In this document: positions 45,071 through 56,056 of the stretch, in pieces
Numbering within the stretch: position 1 is the stretch's first letter
Layout: each line of letters opens with the position of its first letter
NCBI RefSeq assembly: GCF_000499845.2
Contig: NC_023750.2
Span: 12,775,285-12,839,284, forward strand
Source: Phaseolus vulgaris
Lineage: Eukaryota; Streptophyta; Magnoliopsida; Fabales; Fabaceae
Length of the DNA stretch: 64,000 nt
Direction: 5' to 3'
Notes under the pieces: model-generated
Database searches by the model: none
What the model was told of the DNA's origin: nothing
What the model saw: the letters and a program-made list of their open reading frames with translations, nothing else
Program-made: the position numbers and the translations under genes

Positions 45071-45665
45071 CAAGCCCCTCAGTCTTAAGCGAAGACTTGT
45101 CTAGCGAAAAGACTGAAAGAGCCTTCGTTAACACCGATCTACGTGGCCCTGACGTGGAATTCCAAGCGATTGTACCTTCTGCTGCTCTGACGCCCCACCA
45201 AACCCCTCACTCATCGCTCGACACGTGGCTTCATCAACGGCTCTCTTCATTTGCCGTTTGCGCTTCCTAAACCCATTTCGAAAAACCCTTAAACCCATTT
45301 CGCTTCACTGTTCCATCACTTTCTTTGTGCTTGCAAACGCTCTAACTTCCTTCTGCGAAAACTCTCAACGCTCTTCAACGCTCGAGATCACCATCTTCCT
45401 CCATCGTCTTCCTGATCATCGAAAGGTAACTACTTTCCTTCATCTGCTGGTTTTCCTTGCATTTTCACCGATTTGCATCATCCTGTAACTGCTTGGTGCA
45501 TACGCTGTGGGCTGTTTTTCCATTTATTCTTCTGCGTAACTTAGGGCTTCGTCAATCGTCGCAACGAACCTACATTCGTTCGTCTTTCACCTTCCTTCTA
45601 TGATCGAGTCAGCCTTTGTAACCCCCTGATCATTTTTCCTTTCTTCTTCCTTTGCAGCTGCTATC
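45071..45665 (+). promoter_or_regulatory. Promoter, 5' UTR and UTR intron of the E9 antisense gene
   Basis: Holds AGTCTTAAGCGAAGACT next to the LTR (inverted repeat), a G-box CACGTGGC at 45232-45239, a CT-rich 5' UTR, and a GT-AG intron (45426-45657: GAAAG|GTAACT to CCTTTGCAG|CT) ending eight bases before the ATG at 45666. E10 has the same plan with the donor 195 bp after its G-box (194 bp here). Confidence 0.65.
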
Positions 45666-48294
45666 ATGACTCGCACCAAGATTACCCCGAACCCCCCTCC
45701 ATCAGCACGAAACCTTCCTTCACAAGCACACGACTCAACACAAGTTCGTGGCGCTTCCTCTTCGCAGGCTGAGAGGCCTGCGTCTTCCCAATCTGCCCTG
45801 GCCTAGGCGACTCCATCTAACGCTGGAGGAGCCTCCGTTCCTCCGCCAGACTTCAAAACTTTATACCCCTGGGCTAACTCAACCCTTCTGAAAGAAACGT
45901 CCTCTGTGAACACTGCGGGAGCAGTCTTGCGGCTGACTAAAGGGGACGAGATCTACCAATCGTTTCACAAGGAGCACGACGAAAAGATGATGGTGCTGCC
46001 TTGCCCTGCCGACCTGCCCGTGTGTGCCGATGACAAAGTAAGCGCCGACGGGCCCTTCTGCTTTGTCTATACGACCTTGTTCAAGAAAGTCAAACTCAGG
46101 TTCCCCTTCACTCGATTCGAGAGGGAACTTCTGACTGAGCTCAACATTGCTGCCGCCCAGCTTCATCCCAACAGCTGGGCGTTTGTTCGAGCCTTCCAAG
46201 TGACGTGCGCCCACCTGGGGTTGCCCGCGTCGGTGGACGTGTTTTTGTTCCTTTTCGAAGCCAAGCACCCAGGAGACCGCCTGTGGGTCAGCTTGAACGC
46301 GATTGCTGGGAGGTCCATCTTTACCATCTTCCAGCAATCGTACAAAGACTGGAAGGGGAAATTCGTCCAAGTACGTGCAAACGACAAGGACACCTCCCTT
46401 CTCGATGGTTTCCCCTTGTACTGGGTGGACAAGGGGAAAAAGGAGTCCAAGAGCTGCTTCAGGAGGCCCAGAAGTCCTGATAGCATGGGAGCATTGGACA
46501 GAGACCTTTGTCTCTTCTGGAAGAAGGTGGCGGACGCCAATGTAACATTCCTCACTACCACCTTGATATGCTTCGAATTCTATGAAGATCAGCTAGATAT
46601 CCGAATAGGTTAGGACATTACACTCTTGTCTTGATATTGCTTTTGTTTAGCTGTTTCTGGGCGTCTTGTGCGTTATGCGCAAGACTTTGGTTTTACCTTT
46701 CCTGCATATACCATCTGCTTTGCTGTTTTATTACCTTATGCACTTATTCGTTTCCCTTGAGTTAACCCACGCATTTTCATTCCATGCAGACGACATGTTG
46801 CCCAGAAACATGCTCGCCGAACTAAAGGCACTCGCCCGAAACCACGGTTTGGCGACCGGTTCCCAAACGGTGCCAAACTCAGTGGTGGAGGCCGCCATTG
46901 TCCATGGGCGATCACCACCGAAGGAACCTGCCCAACGCAAAAAATTGGTCCTTAAGAGACCCAAAAGGAAGGCCCCTCAAGTCATCCATGAGGAGGAAGA
47001 AGAGGACGACGAGGTCACCGAGGATGGCCTCGTTACGAAGAGGAAAAGGGTGGCACCATCTTCCCCACCTGCCCCACCCCCTCTTTCAACCTCAACACCA
47101 CCATCAACGCCTGCTCCTCCTCCATCATCGCCAACACCACAGGCTCCCTCCTCACCAGTCCAAGCGGTTCCACTGGCCACTGTGCCACCTGCAGCTGAGG
47201 CCCAAGAGCCAAATTTCCTGGAGGACCCCCCAAGCGCCTCTACGCCATACGTGTCAGCCGGAGGGGGCCCCCCTTCAAACACTTCAGCTGCAGAAAATGT
47301 TCCAATCGGGGATGAGGTTGCTCATACCTCTCCGATTCTGATTACCGAATCCCCGATTGCGTCGCCACACCAGGAAGCAAACACTGAAGAACCTGCTAAA
47401 GAAGGTGGCGACGAGAACCCACTACAAGCCCCCCTGGCGCCTCTCCAAGTGGCAAACCTTCCCCTTGAGGTCACAAGGATGTGGGAACCTCTAACTGCCA
47501 AACTGAAAACCATAGCAGAGGATATCCCAGCGATCATAACCAGGGCTGTGGAAGGCTCAACCAGGAGGCTCCAAGATGACCTCTTCAACCTCAAAACCGA
47601 AATCAGCACTATGAAGATCGAGGTGGAGAAGTTGTCCTTCAGCCTGACGCTCGCAGAAATCGAACACTCCCGAGTGGAGGATGCAATGAATACCGAGCTC
47701 AGGCTGGCGCGCAAGGAGGCTACTGACCTTCGCCGCAAAGTTCACGATCTTGCCCAAGAGAAAGTCGAGCTAGAAAGCAAAATTGTGCCCCTTCGTGCCA
47801 AGGCGGTCGACCTGGAGGCTCTCATGAAAGCTGACGCCGCTAAGGTGCAAAAACTGGAGCAAAGGTCGATCGACCGAGAGAAACTACTTGGGCAAGTAGA
47901 AAAAGCGAGGGACGACGCCATGGCTGATCTCGCCGAGGCCAACAAAGAGAAGGGAAAGATGGCTGCTGAGTTGGCCCAAGCACAATCGGAATCCAAGAAG
48001 GTTACTGAAGACCTTCTCCAGGCTCAAGAGACCAATGAACAACTTAAAAAACAGGTTGAAGAGCTGGAACAGCAGAACAAAGAGCTGAAAGGGCAAACCG
48101 AAGACCTCAAGAAACGGATTGAGGAACTTCAGGGGCAAATCGAAGCACTCAAGCTAAATTCTGCTCAGATTCTGGCTGCTGGATTCGAAGCTACGCGGGA
48201 ACAATTCGCTTGCCTATTCCCCGATCTCGATCTCAGCCTGGTGTCGCTGAACAACGAAGTAGTAGATGGAAAGGTCGTTCCTGCTGAAGACTAA
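45666..48294 (+). pseudogene. E9 antisense gene: Transposase_28-like domain plus long coiled coil (one stop)
   Basis: ATG at 45666 (MTRTKITPNPPPSARN). In-frame TAG at 45804 (codon 47), probably a former CAG; a downstream ATG could not restore the whole domain. Exon 1 continues LYPWANSTLLKETSS, LPVCADDKVSADGPFCFVYT, FERELLTELNIAAAQLHPNS, PASVDVFLFLFEAKHPGDRL, SLLDGFPLYWVDKGK, to DQLDIRIG. A 181-bp phase-1 intron (46609-46789) leads to exon 2: DDMLPRNMLAELKALARNH, acidic then basic (EEEEEDDEVTEDGLVTKRKR), proline-rich linker, then about 250 residues of coiled coil (ELEQQNKELKGQTEDLKKRI) and a C-terminus EVVDGKVVPAED. No signal peptide or membrane segment. A nuclear, self-associating protein is inferred; function is unknown. 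Convergent with pol. Confidence 0.82.
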
Positions 48295-48899
48295 TCAACT
48301 CCACTTCATCTGCTACTTTATGATTTCCCCTGTATTATTCTGTAAAAACTCATGTATGTATGCCTTTAACAAATACTTATCTCAATGACAAAGTTTGGGT
48401 ACTCATTCTCCTGACTTCTTTAAGCGCTTTAACCTTCTTTGCATGTTTAACTTTGTCGGATTTAACTTAACGATTTTGCGAACACGACTTTTGACTTAAC
48501 TGCTTCGAACCACTTCAAACTCAAGTAATAATCACTTTAACCAACTTGTACTCTTAAGGCAACTAACCTTATCACAAGAATACCCTTCAAGCAACGAACT
48601 GTAACTCAATTATTGGCTCAAACAACGTCCCACTCGACCTGCTTTATCAAACAAGTCTTTTCACCTTCTCGCCGCTGTTTGAACTTTCCCCGATCTTCAA
48701 GAACTCTTGCTACCATTAGCTTTTCCTAGCCTCATGCTTTGGCAATCGTTTCTTTGCATGGGGCAGAGACGCCTTTAGGGATCTCTCTTTACCCTCCTGG
48801 TCTTCAGAACAAAGACCGGCTGACTAGGCGTTCTCTTCGAACCTACCTTAGCCACCTTCCATACTTCTTCCACCCTCTGCGCCATACCTGAACTCGTTC
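48295..48899. other. 3' UTR/spacer after the E9 antisense gene
   Basis: No gene. AT-rich at first (TGTATTATTCTGTAAAAAC, 48331-48350), then mixed sequence leading into the tandem arrays. Confidence 0.5.
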
Positions 48900-49430
48900 G
48901 AGACGAGAAGGATTTTATCTTGCCTAAGCTCGCATGTAAGCGAGAAGGTCTTTAACTCACCTGAACTCGCTCATCGGCGAGAAGGTCTTTATCTGGTGCC
49001 TCAACTTGCCCAGGGTGTACATCTCCTCCCCCCTGGATGCACTGAGGACCTTTCTCTTTCTCGCCTGCACTCGCTCGACGGCGAGGAGGTCTTTAACTGG
49101 CCTTAGCTCGCACAACGGCGAGAAGGACTTTATCTGGTGCCTCAACTTGCCCGGGGTGTACATCTCCTCCCCCCTGGATGCACTGAGGACCTTTCTCTTT
49201 CTCGCCTGCACTCGCTCGACGGCGAGGAGGTCTTTAACTGGCCTTAGCTCGCACAACGGCGAGAAGGACTTTATCTGGTGCCTCAACTTGCCCGGGGTGT
49301 ACATCTCCTCCCCCCTGGATGCACTGAGGACCTTTCTCTTTCTCGCCTGCACTCGCTCGACGGCGAGGAGGTCTTTAACTGGCCTTAGCTCGCACAACGG
49401 CGAGAAGGACTTTATCTTGCCTCAAAACGC
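48900..49430. repeat. E9 tandem array, 141-bp unit (three copies)
   Basis: CTCAACTTGCCCGGGGTGTA recurs at 49000, 49141 and 49282, exactly 141 bp apart. Because 141 is a multiple of 3, long frames are open on both strands (49006-49500 plus; 49397-48957 minus); these are repeat products, not genes. Sub-units show CTCGC...GCGAGAAGG hairpins, also upstream from 48895. Confidence 0.9.
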
Positions 49431-49439
49431 GCGAGGGCG

Positions 49440-49690
49440 TCGAGGTCTTTCATCTAGTGCCTCCGATCGCCAAAAGACGATGAGGACTTTAAAACTTTAA
49501 CTGGTGCCTCCAATCGCCGAAAAACGATGAGGACTTAAAACTTTTAACTGGTGCCTCCAATCGCCGAAAAACGATGAGGACTTGAAACTTTTAGCTAGTG
49601 CCTCCAATCGCCGAAAAACGATGAGGACTTAAAACTTTTAACTGGTGCCTCCAATCGCCGAAAAACGATGAGGACTTAAAACTTTTAACT
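49440..49690. repeat. E9 tandem array, 47-bp unit (five copies)
   Basis: GTGCCTCCAATCGCCGAAAA with ACGATGAGGACTTAAAACTT repeats at a 47-bp period, about five copies. 47 is one third of the neighbouring 141-bp unit, and CGCC...GATGAGGACTT parallels CGCA...CGAGAAGGACTT there. Confidence 0.88.
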
Positions 49691-49813
49691 GAAAGCATGC
49701 GATATGTCTTTTCTTGCCTTAAATCACTTACAAGTGACAAGGGCTTTCTTCAAAACTTTCGGAAAACAGCAAACATGCAAACTGAAAACGCCTTTTACTT
49801 CGGAAACTCTTCT

Positions 49814-49865
49814 TTTATTGGGTGGCCTCATTAAAAACCCTCCTTAGGGAAAAAAGAGTGCCCCC
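49814..49865 (-). other. Conserved post-pol hairpin (E9 copy)
   Basis: In pol sense GGGGGCACTC, T6, CCCT-AAGG-AGGG, T5AA, then GAGGCCACCC and AATAAA. The outer stem pair A-U of E5, E6 and E10 is G-C here, a compensatory change. It starts about 64 bases after the pol stop. Confidence 0.65.
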
Positions 49866-49928
49866 TTGAAACTGTTTTAACAGAGACATTGTAATATAAC
49901 ATTGTGTTTGTCTTTACTTACAAAGCTC

Positions 49929-52900
49929 TTAACTATAGTACAACTTCAGGTGTGTGGCGTTCCAGGTGCGAGGGATCGCCCCTCCTTCCAGCGTCTCTAA
50001 GCGGTAGGCTCCGTTCCCGAGCGCCTCGGTTATTCTGAACGGTCCAGTCCACTTGGGTGACAGTTTATTCTCCATCTCGTACTGGTGGGCCTTCCTCATC
50101 ACCAAGTCGCCCTCTCTAAACTGCCTTGGCATCACCTTCGAGTTGTATCTTCGTTCAACCCTTCTCTTCACGGCCTCAGCCTTCAACCTCGCCTCTTCCC
50201 TGACCTCATCCAGCAGATCCAGGTTCAGCCTTCTCTCTTCATTCGAGTCTTCCTCCACGAAGTTCTGGAATCTCGGCGAGCTCTCCTGGATCTCTACTGG
50301 AATCATGGCATCACACCCATAGACCAAGCTGAACGGGGTCTCATGGGTTCCTGACTGCTCGGTGGTGTGGTACGCCCAGACTATACGGGGTACCTCCTCA
50401 GCCCAACTTCCCTTGGCTTTCTCAAGCCTTCTTTTCAAACCTCTCAACAACACCCTATTAGCTGACTCCACCTGGCCATTTGTCTGAGGGTGCTCGACGG
50501 ATGCAAACACTTGTTGAATTCCCACCCCTTCACAAAGCTTCTTCAACAGGTGGCTTGCAAACTGCGTCCCATTATCTGACACCAGGCGTTTAGGCACTCC
50601 AAACCGGCACACAATGTTCTTCCATACAAAACCTTCGATCTTGTGTGCGGTGATCTGGGCCACTGGTTCTGCTTCAATCCACTTGGTGAAATACTCAATC
50701 GCTACCACCAAGTACTTCATCTGCCTGATCGCCAGCGGGAAAGGTCCCAGGATGTCGATTCCCCAAGTGTGAAACGGCCAAGGGCTATAGATCGACTTCA
50801 GCTCCTCGGGAGGTGCCTTGTGCCAATCGGCGTGCTGCTGGCATTGTTTGCAGCACTGGGCATACTTCTTGCAATCTTCTCTCATAGATGGCCAGTAGTA
50901 GCCTGCACGGAGAGTCCTCGCGGCCAGAGCTCGACCCCCGACGTGGCTTCCACATATACCTTCGTGGAGCTCTGCCATAATTCTCGTGCACTTCTCGCCG
51001 TGTATGCATTCCAGGAGTGGGTGAGTGAACCCAAACCTGTACAGATCGCCATCAATCAATGTGTACTTGCTGGAATTTTTCTTTACCTTCCTAGCTTCTG
51101 TCGGATCCAGCGGGAGGAGGTCATCTGCCAAGCACCGCTTGTACTGTGTTATCCAAGTGTCTGGCTCGTGGGTGGCGCAGACCTGCATCACATTCACCTT
51201 CTCTCCTTGACATGCTCTAATTCTCGGCGATCTCAGAGTTTCTTGCGTCAAGGACTTATGGCTTCTCGCTGCTCTTTCCGTCGACTTGCTTATCTGAAGG
51301 ACCAGGTGATCTGCGACAAATGCCCTTGGCGTCTTCAGAGTTTCTTGAATCACCGTCCTCTGCCTACCCCCTTGCCTGAGCTGGCGAGCTTAGCAAGCAA
51401 GTCAGCTCGGGCATTCTGCTCTCTGGGCACATGTACTACTTCAAAAGAGGCAAAGGAACTCTTCAACTCCTGCACATACGCCAAGTAAGCCGCCATTTGT
51501 GGATCTTTAGCCTGGAACTCGCCTGTTACTTGCCCCGTGACGAGCAGCGAGTCACTCTTAGCCATCAGCACCCTAGCTCCCATCTCCTTGGCCAGCAGAA
51601 TCCCGGCGATCAGCGCCTCATACTCTGCTTGATTGTTGCTGGCTTTGAAGGCGAATCTCAACGATTGTTCGATCAGCACGCCGTTGGGTCCTTCCAATAT
51701 GACTCCAGCACCGCTGCCCTGCTGGTTCGACGATCCATCCACCGAAAGTACCCAACGGAAATCGTCTCCTTCAACCCGCGCCGCCTCTGATGAGAGCTCG
51801 ACCACGAAATCTGCAAAGATTTGCCCCTTGATCGGGCCTCGAGGCTCATATTTAATATCAAACTCTGACAACTCCACTGCCCACTTCACCATCCTTCCCG
51901 CAACGTCGGGTTTCTTCAAGACCTTCTGGATGGGCAGGTCGGTCATCACCAGTATAGTGAAGCTATGGAAGTAGTGGCGCAACCTCCTCGCCGAAAACAC
52001 CACAGCCAGCGCAGCCTTCTCCAGGGCCTGATATCTCGTTTCTGGGCCCTGCAACACCTTGCTCACAAAATAAATAGGCTTCTGAGCCTGATCTTGATCC
52101 TGGGCGAGCACCACACTCACCGCCCTCTCAGTTACAGCAAAATACAACCTGAGAGGGATTCCCGCCAGTGGTTTGCACAGAACCGGCGGGCTCGCCAGGT
52201 ACTCTTTCAGTTTGACGAAAGCTTCCTCGCACTCTTTCGTCCAAACGAACTTGTTATTGCGCCGCAGACATTGAAAATAGGGATGCCCCTTTTCTCCGCT
52301 AGCTGACACGAAGCGAGATAGGGCTGCCATCCGACCTGTTAGCTGCTGGACTTCTTTCACCGTAGCCGGGCTTCTCATCGCCAAGATGGCGGCACACTTG
52401 TCTGGGTTAGCTTCTATTCCCCTTTCAGTCGAGAGAAAACCCAAAAATTTCCCAGCCTCCACGCCGAAAATGCATTTCTCCGGGTTGAGCTTTAACTTGA
52501 ACTTGGCGATCGTCGTGAACAATTCTTCCAAGTCTGCAACGTGCTTGCTCTTTTCCTGCGAGGTCACGACCATGTCATCGACGTAAGCTTGCACGTTCCT
52601 TCCCAGCATTGGTGCAAGTACTCGATCCATCAGCCTTTGGTACGTGGCCCCCGCGTTCTTCAGCCCAAACGGCATCACCTTATAGCAGTAGCACGATCTC
52701 TCCGTCATGAAGGCTGTTTTTTCTTCATCCATGGGATGCATCTTGATCTGATTATAGCCCGAGAAGGCATCCAAGAAACTCAACAACTTGCACCCTGCAG
52801 CACTATCAACCAGGGCATCAATGCTCGGTAAAGGATACGAATCCTTTGGGCAAGCTTTGTTCAGATCGGTGAAATCGACGCACATGCGCCATTTCCCGTT

Positions 52901-54920
52901 ACTCTTTTCCACCAGCACGACATTTGCCAACCATTTAGGGTACTGGACTTCCCTGATGTGGCCTGCAGCGAGGAGTTTCTGTGTTTCGTCCCTGATCGCC
53001 TGCCTCCTCTCCTCGTTGAATTTTCTTCTCCTTTGTCGCACCGGTCTCACCATGTTGTCCATCGCCAGATGATGGCACAAGAAGTCGGGATCAATCCCGG
53101 GCATGTCCGAAGCGGACCATGCAAACGCATCCAGATGCCCGCTCAATCACCTTGGCGATCTGGTCCTGGAGATCAACCTCCAGAGATCTTCCCAGCTTGA
53201 AGACTTTTCCTCCGATCTCCTTTTCGAGCCACTGCTCGACAGGTTTAGGCCTGGATTCTCTGGCGATCACCGCCCTGGTGATTCCCTGTTCCCTTGCTTC
53301 TTCGGGGCGATTCCGCGCCTCTTCCTCCTCCAGGCCAGCGTTCCTCTCCCCCAGCTCAGCATCCACCATTTCCACGTCTCTTCCGGCGGCCTCCTCCGTT
53401 ACCGTCGATCTGGGCTTCACACCGGGAGGTGGGGTGGTTGTTACATAACTCACTGATCTTTTGTTTTTCAGGCTATTCTCATAGCACCTTTTCGCTTCTT
53501 TCTGATCAGACTTGATCGTGATCACCACCCCTTCCATGGACGACAACTTCACCTTCATGTGCCGAGTCGACGGAATGGCACCTATCCTATTAAGAGTGGG
53601 CCTTCCCAACAGGATGTTATATGCTGAAGGAGCGTTTACGATGAGGTACTTGATTTTCTCCGTCCTCGACCCCGCCTCATCTGTAAACGTGGTTCTCAGC
53701 TCAATGTACCCCCTGACCTCCACCTGGTCGCCAGCGAACCCATATAGGCACCCTCCATAGGGCCTTAGCTGGTCAAGGGGCAATTCCAGCTGCGTGAAAG
53801 TCGGCCAGAACATCACGTCTGCCGAGCTTCCTTGGTCCACCAGAACTCTGTGGACCTTCCTTCCTGCTGTAACCAACGAAATAACTATGGGATCGTTGTC
53901 ATGAGGCATAACGTCCCGAAGATCCTGCTTGGTAAACGTAATGTCCACTTCCGGCGAGTGATCTTCAAACATGTCCACTGTCATCACCGATCGCGCATAC
54001 TTTTTCCTCTGCGATGCGGCGCTTCCACCACCTGAGAAACCCCCTGCAATGGTGTGGATCTCCCCGTGGATAGGCATCTCGTGTTGCTGGGCTTCTCCAC
54101 CTGCTGGCTGGGAGCTCGACGCTCCCCCCGTCCTCCTATCCAGCAGATAGTCATTTAGGAACCCGCTCTTAACCAGATCGTCGAGCTGATATCCCAAAGA
54201 CAAACACGAGTCCAAGGTGTGGCCAAAACATTGGTGGAACTCGCACCAGGCGTCCGGCTTTGACCCCAGCACCTTGTCGCCCACCTTCTCAGGCGCCTTC
54301 AACCTAGCAGATATGTTAGGGATATCAAACAGATCATAAGACACCCTGGGCGGTGCCTTATTCACAATGTACTGCTCGACAAAGATTTTCGACAACTGTT
54401 GAAAATTGGTTATGTGGCCGTTAGGCAGGCTCACAAACCACTCCATCGCCGTTCCCTGGAGCGTGCTCACGAACATCTTGCAGTAGACGGCGTCTGACCC
54501 TCCCGACAGCATCATCTGCGTGTGGAACGTGGTCAGATGAGCTTCTGGATCCTCCACGCCGGTAAAGACAGCCTTAACCGGAACCACGCTCGTGGGAATA
54601 GGCGTGTCGGTAATCGCCTGAACAAAAGGCATTGGGAAAACACGAGGTGGCGTCGACGGCGCCACCTCTTCAGTAGAAGAACGCCCTTGTTGCTCCTGAA
54701 GAGCTCGACGCAGCTCCTCAGCCACCTTGCTGAGCTCCTCGTTCCTGGCGCGAGAGGCGACCAGGTCCTCATGTATCCTCGCCTGCTCTACGCGCGAGGC
54801 TTCCACAGTTGCCTGTAACGAGCGCATCATCTCTGCCATCTGCGCCATGGTCATGGCGGTGTCGCCTTCAGCAGCGACAGGCGCCACGGGACTGGAACGA
54901 TTGCTTCTCATTTTTCTCAT
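49929..54920 (-). pseudogene. E9 gag-pol polyprotein (gag deletion, two frameshifts)
   Basis: Three abutting frames. 54920-53091: MRKMRSNRSS, gag core (FHTQMMLSGGSDAVYCKMF), then SYDLFD joined directly to IPNISARL, losing about 145 residues present in E2, then the knuckle CEFHQCFGHTLDSC and protease VLVDQGSSADV. An extra G near 53139 shifts the frame before HLDAFAWSASDM. 53146-51350: RT with YVDDMVVTS, RNase H, second RNase H (LSVDGSSNQQGSGAGVILEG). A missing G in a G-run near 51374 shifts again. 51353-49929: integrase with CKQCQQH, GIDILGPFPLAIRQ, VSDNGTQFASHLL, VEHPQTNGQVES and a terminus WNATHLKLYYS. The single-base changes could be assembly errors; the gag deletion is real sequence. Confidence 0.93.
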
Positions 54921-55296
54921 TAACTTCAGCGAATCACAGGAATGCAGTGAACAACACTTCAGCCACGATCGAATCAGCGATCAATCGGAGAAAATAGCGC
55001 GAAACTTGCGCAAGAAAACTCAAGAACACCGTAAGCCTTCAACGAAAACCGCAACTTCACCAGAAACCAACGTTTACCCGCGAACAACCAAACAAACGAA
55101 AGAACTCGAACTTCCACCAAACAGATTACGCGTAAGCAGCAGAAAACCTTACTCCACCGATCGAAAAGCCAAACGAACGGTTCAAAACGCAAATTCACCG
55201 AACGAAACTCACAGAGACCGCGAACGACACGCAACCGTGCAGAAAACTTCGAAAACCTCCAAACTCACGCTGTGGATGGGAGCAAGTTTTACACGG
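54921..55296 (-). other. E9 leader
   Basis: Untranslated leader. Two or three degenerate copies of the AACGAACGGTTCAAAACGCA-type unit found in the E2 leader. The long plus-strand frame crossing it is incidental. Confidence 0.55.
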
Positions 55297-55312
55297 CCCC
55301 ACGGTGGGCGCC
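55297..55312 (-). other. E9 primer-binding site (tRNA-Lys type)
   Basis: CCCCACGGTGGGCGCC on the plus strand, three bases from the LTR at 55316. Lacks the final A of the E5/E6 site. Confidence 0.8.
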
Positions 55313-55315
55313 TGA

Positions 55316-56051
55316 TGATCCTGCCTGTTGACCGGAACGCTGGAAACTGCCTCGTCAAAGGATCGACGTGCGCACCGCTTCTCACCTCCGTTCCTCGTCG
55401 GGATCTACCTCAAGAACCTGCAAAGAAACAGTACGGCGCCGCTGCGGCCGATCGCACTCCAACGCTCAAGTCAGTGACGGTATCACCAAAAACTAAGAGA
55501 ACTAGAACCGTGCAAATCCTCTCTCACAGTCAGCTCTAACTCGCAAGCGTAAAGTGTATGAACTGAACGTGCGTACCTCAGAAAGTTTGTTAAGAACTCT
55601 TATATACCTGGTAGCTTTCTCTCTCCTGGCAGTTACAGACTTGGACACGTGGCCCGCATCCAACTGTACACGTGCCATCATCTGGAGGCTCCCTGACTTG
55701 GCGCTGCTTCTACTCTCATTTTGGCTAAGTTACTTATGCATGGTACTGCCCAGTGCATAGCTAACTTAGGAGTGCGATCTCTACTGGAACTGGCGAGTTA
55801 GGGGCCTTCATACACCTTCCCTGTGGTCTCGCTGGCCGCCTTCATAATCTGCTTCTTCTTCATCTTCGGCGATGTGCTCGCTCTGGCGATCTCCAATTCT
55901 GGTAAGCTGGAAATCGGAACACGCCAATATAACAACTGGCGACTACACGAACCCCCCGACTTCCTTCCCTTCTGCCAACCTGGCGCCTTGTCAACACGCC
56001 TACACTGTAGCAGGATGCCACGTCATCACACCCGACCACCAGGGCGGTACA
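55316..56051 (-). repeat. E9 5' LTR
   Basis: 736 bp, TGATCCTGCC to GGGCGGTACA; differs from the 3' LTR at four positions, two of them adjacent to each other near 55832. TATA box in element sense near 55609-55600. Confidence 0.95.
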
Positions 56052-56056
56052 CAAAT

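Larger units (their letters stand above)
44335..56051 (-). mobile_element. E9: young complete Tat-clade retrotransposon (11.7 kb)
   Basis: LTRs 44335-45070 and 55316-56051 (736 bp each) differ at four sites by my count, and CAAAT flanks both sides (44330-44334; 56052-56056). Minus-oriented: primer site, leader, gag-pol 54920-49929, hairpin, tandem repeats, antisense gene on the plus strand (45668 region to 48294), polypurine tract, 3' LTR. Despite its youth it has a gag deletion and two pol frameshifts. Confidence 0.96.

Noticed and set aside
48957..49500. Long open frames on both strands (146 and 164 codons) that look like a repetitive protein
   Set aside because: They arise because the 141-bp tandem unit is a multiple of three and has no stops; the same region is open in both directions and there is no start context or conservation outside the array.
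49438..49690. CRISPR-like array (47-bp units)
   Set aside because: Units are directly adjacent with no variable spacers and lie inside a plant retrotransposon; a plain minisatellite explains them.
54727..55539. 270-codon plus-strand frame crossing E9 gag, leader and LTR
   Set aside because: It crosses three unrelated functional regions of a minus-oriented element and has no family pattern.
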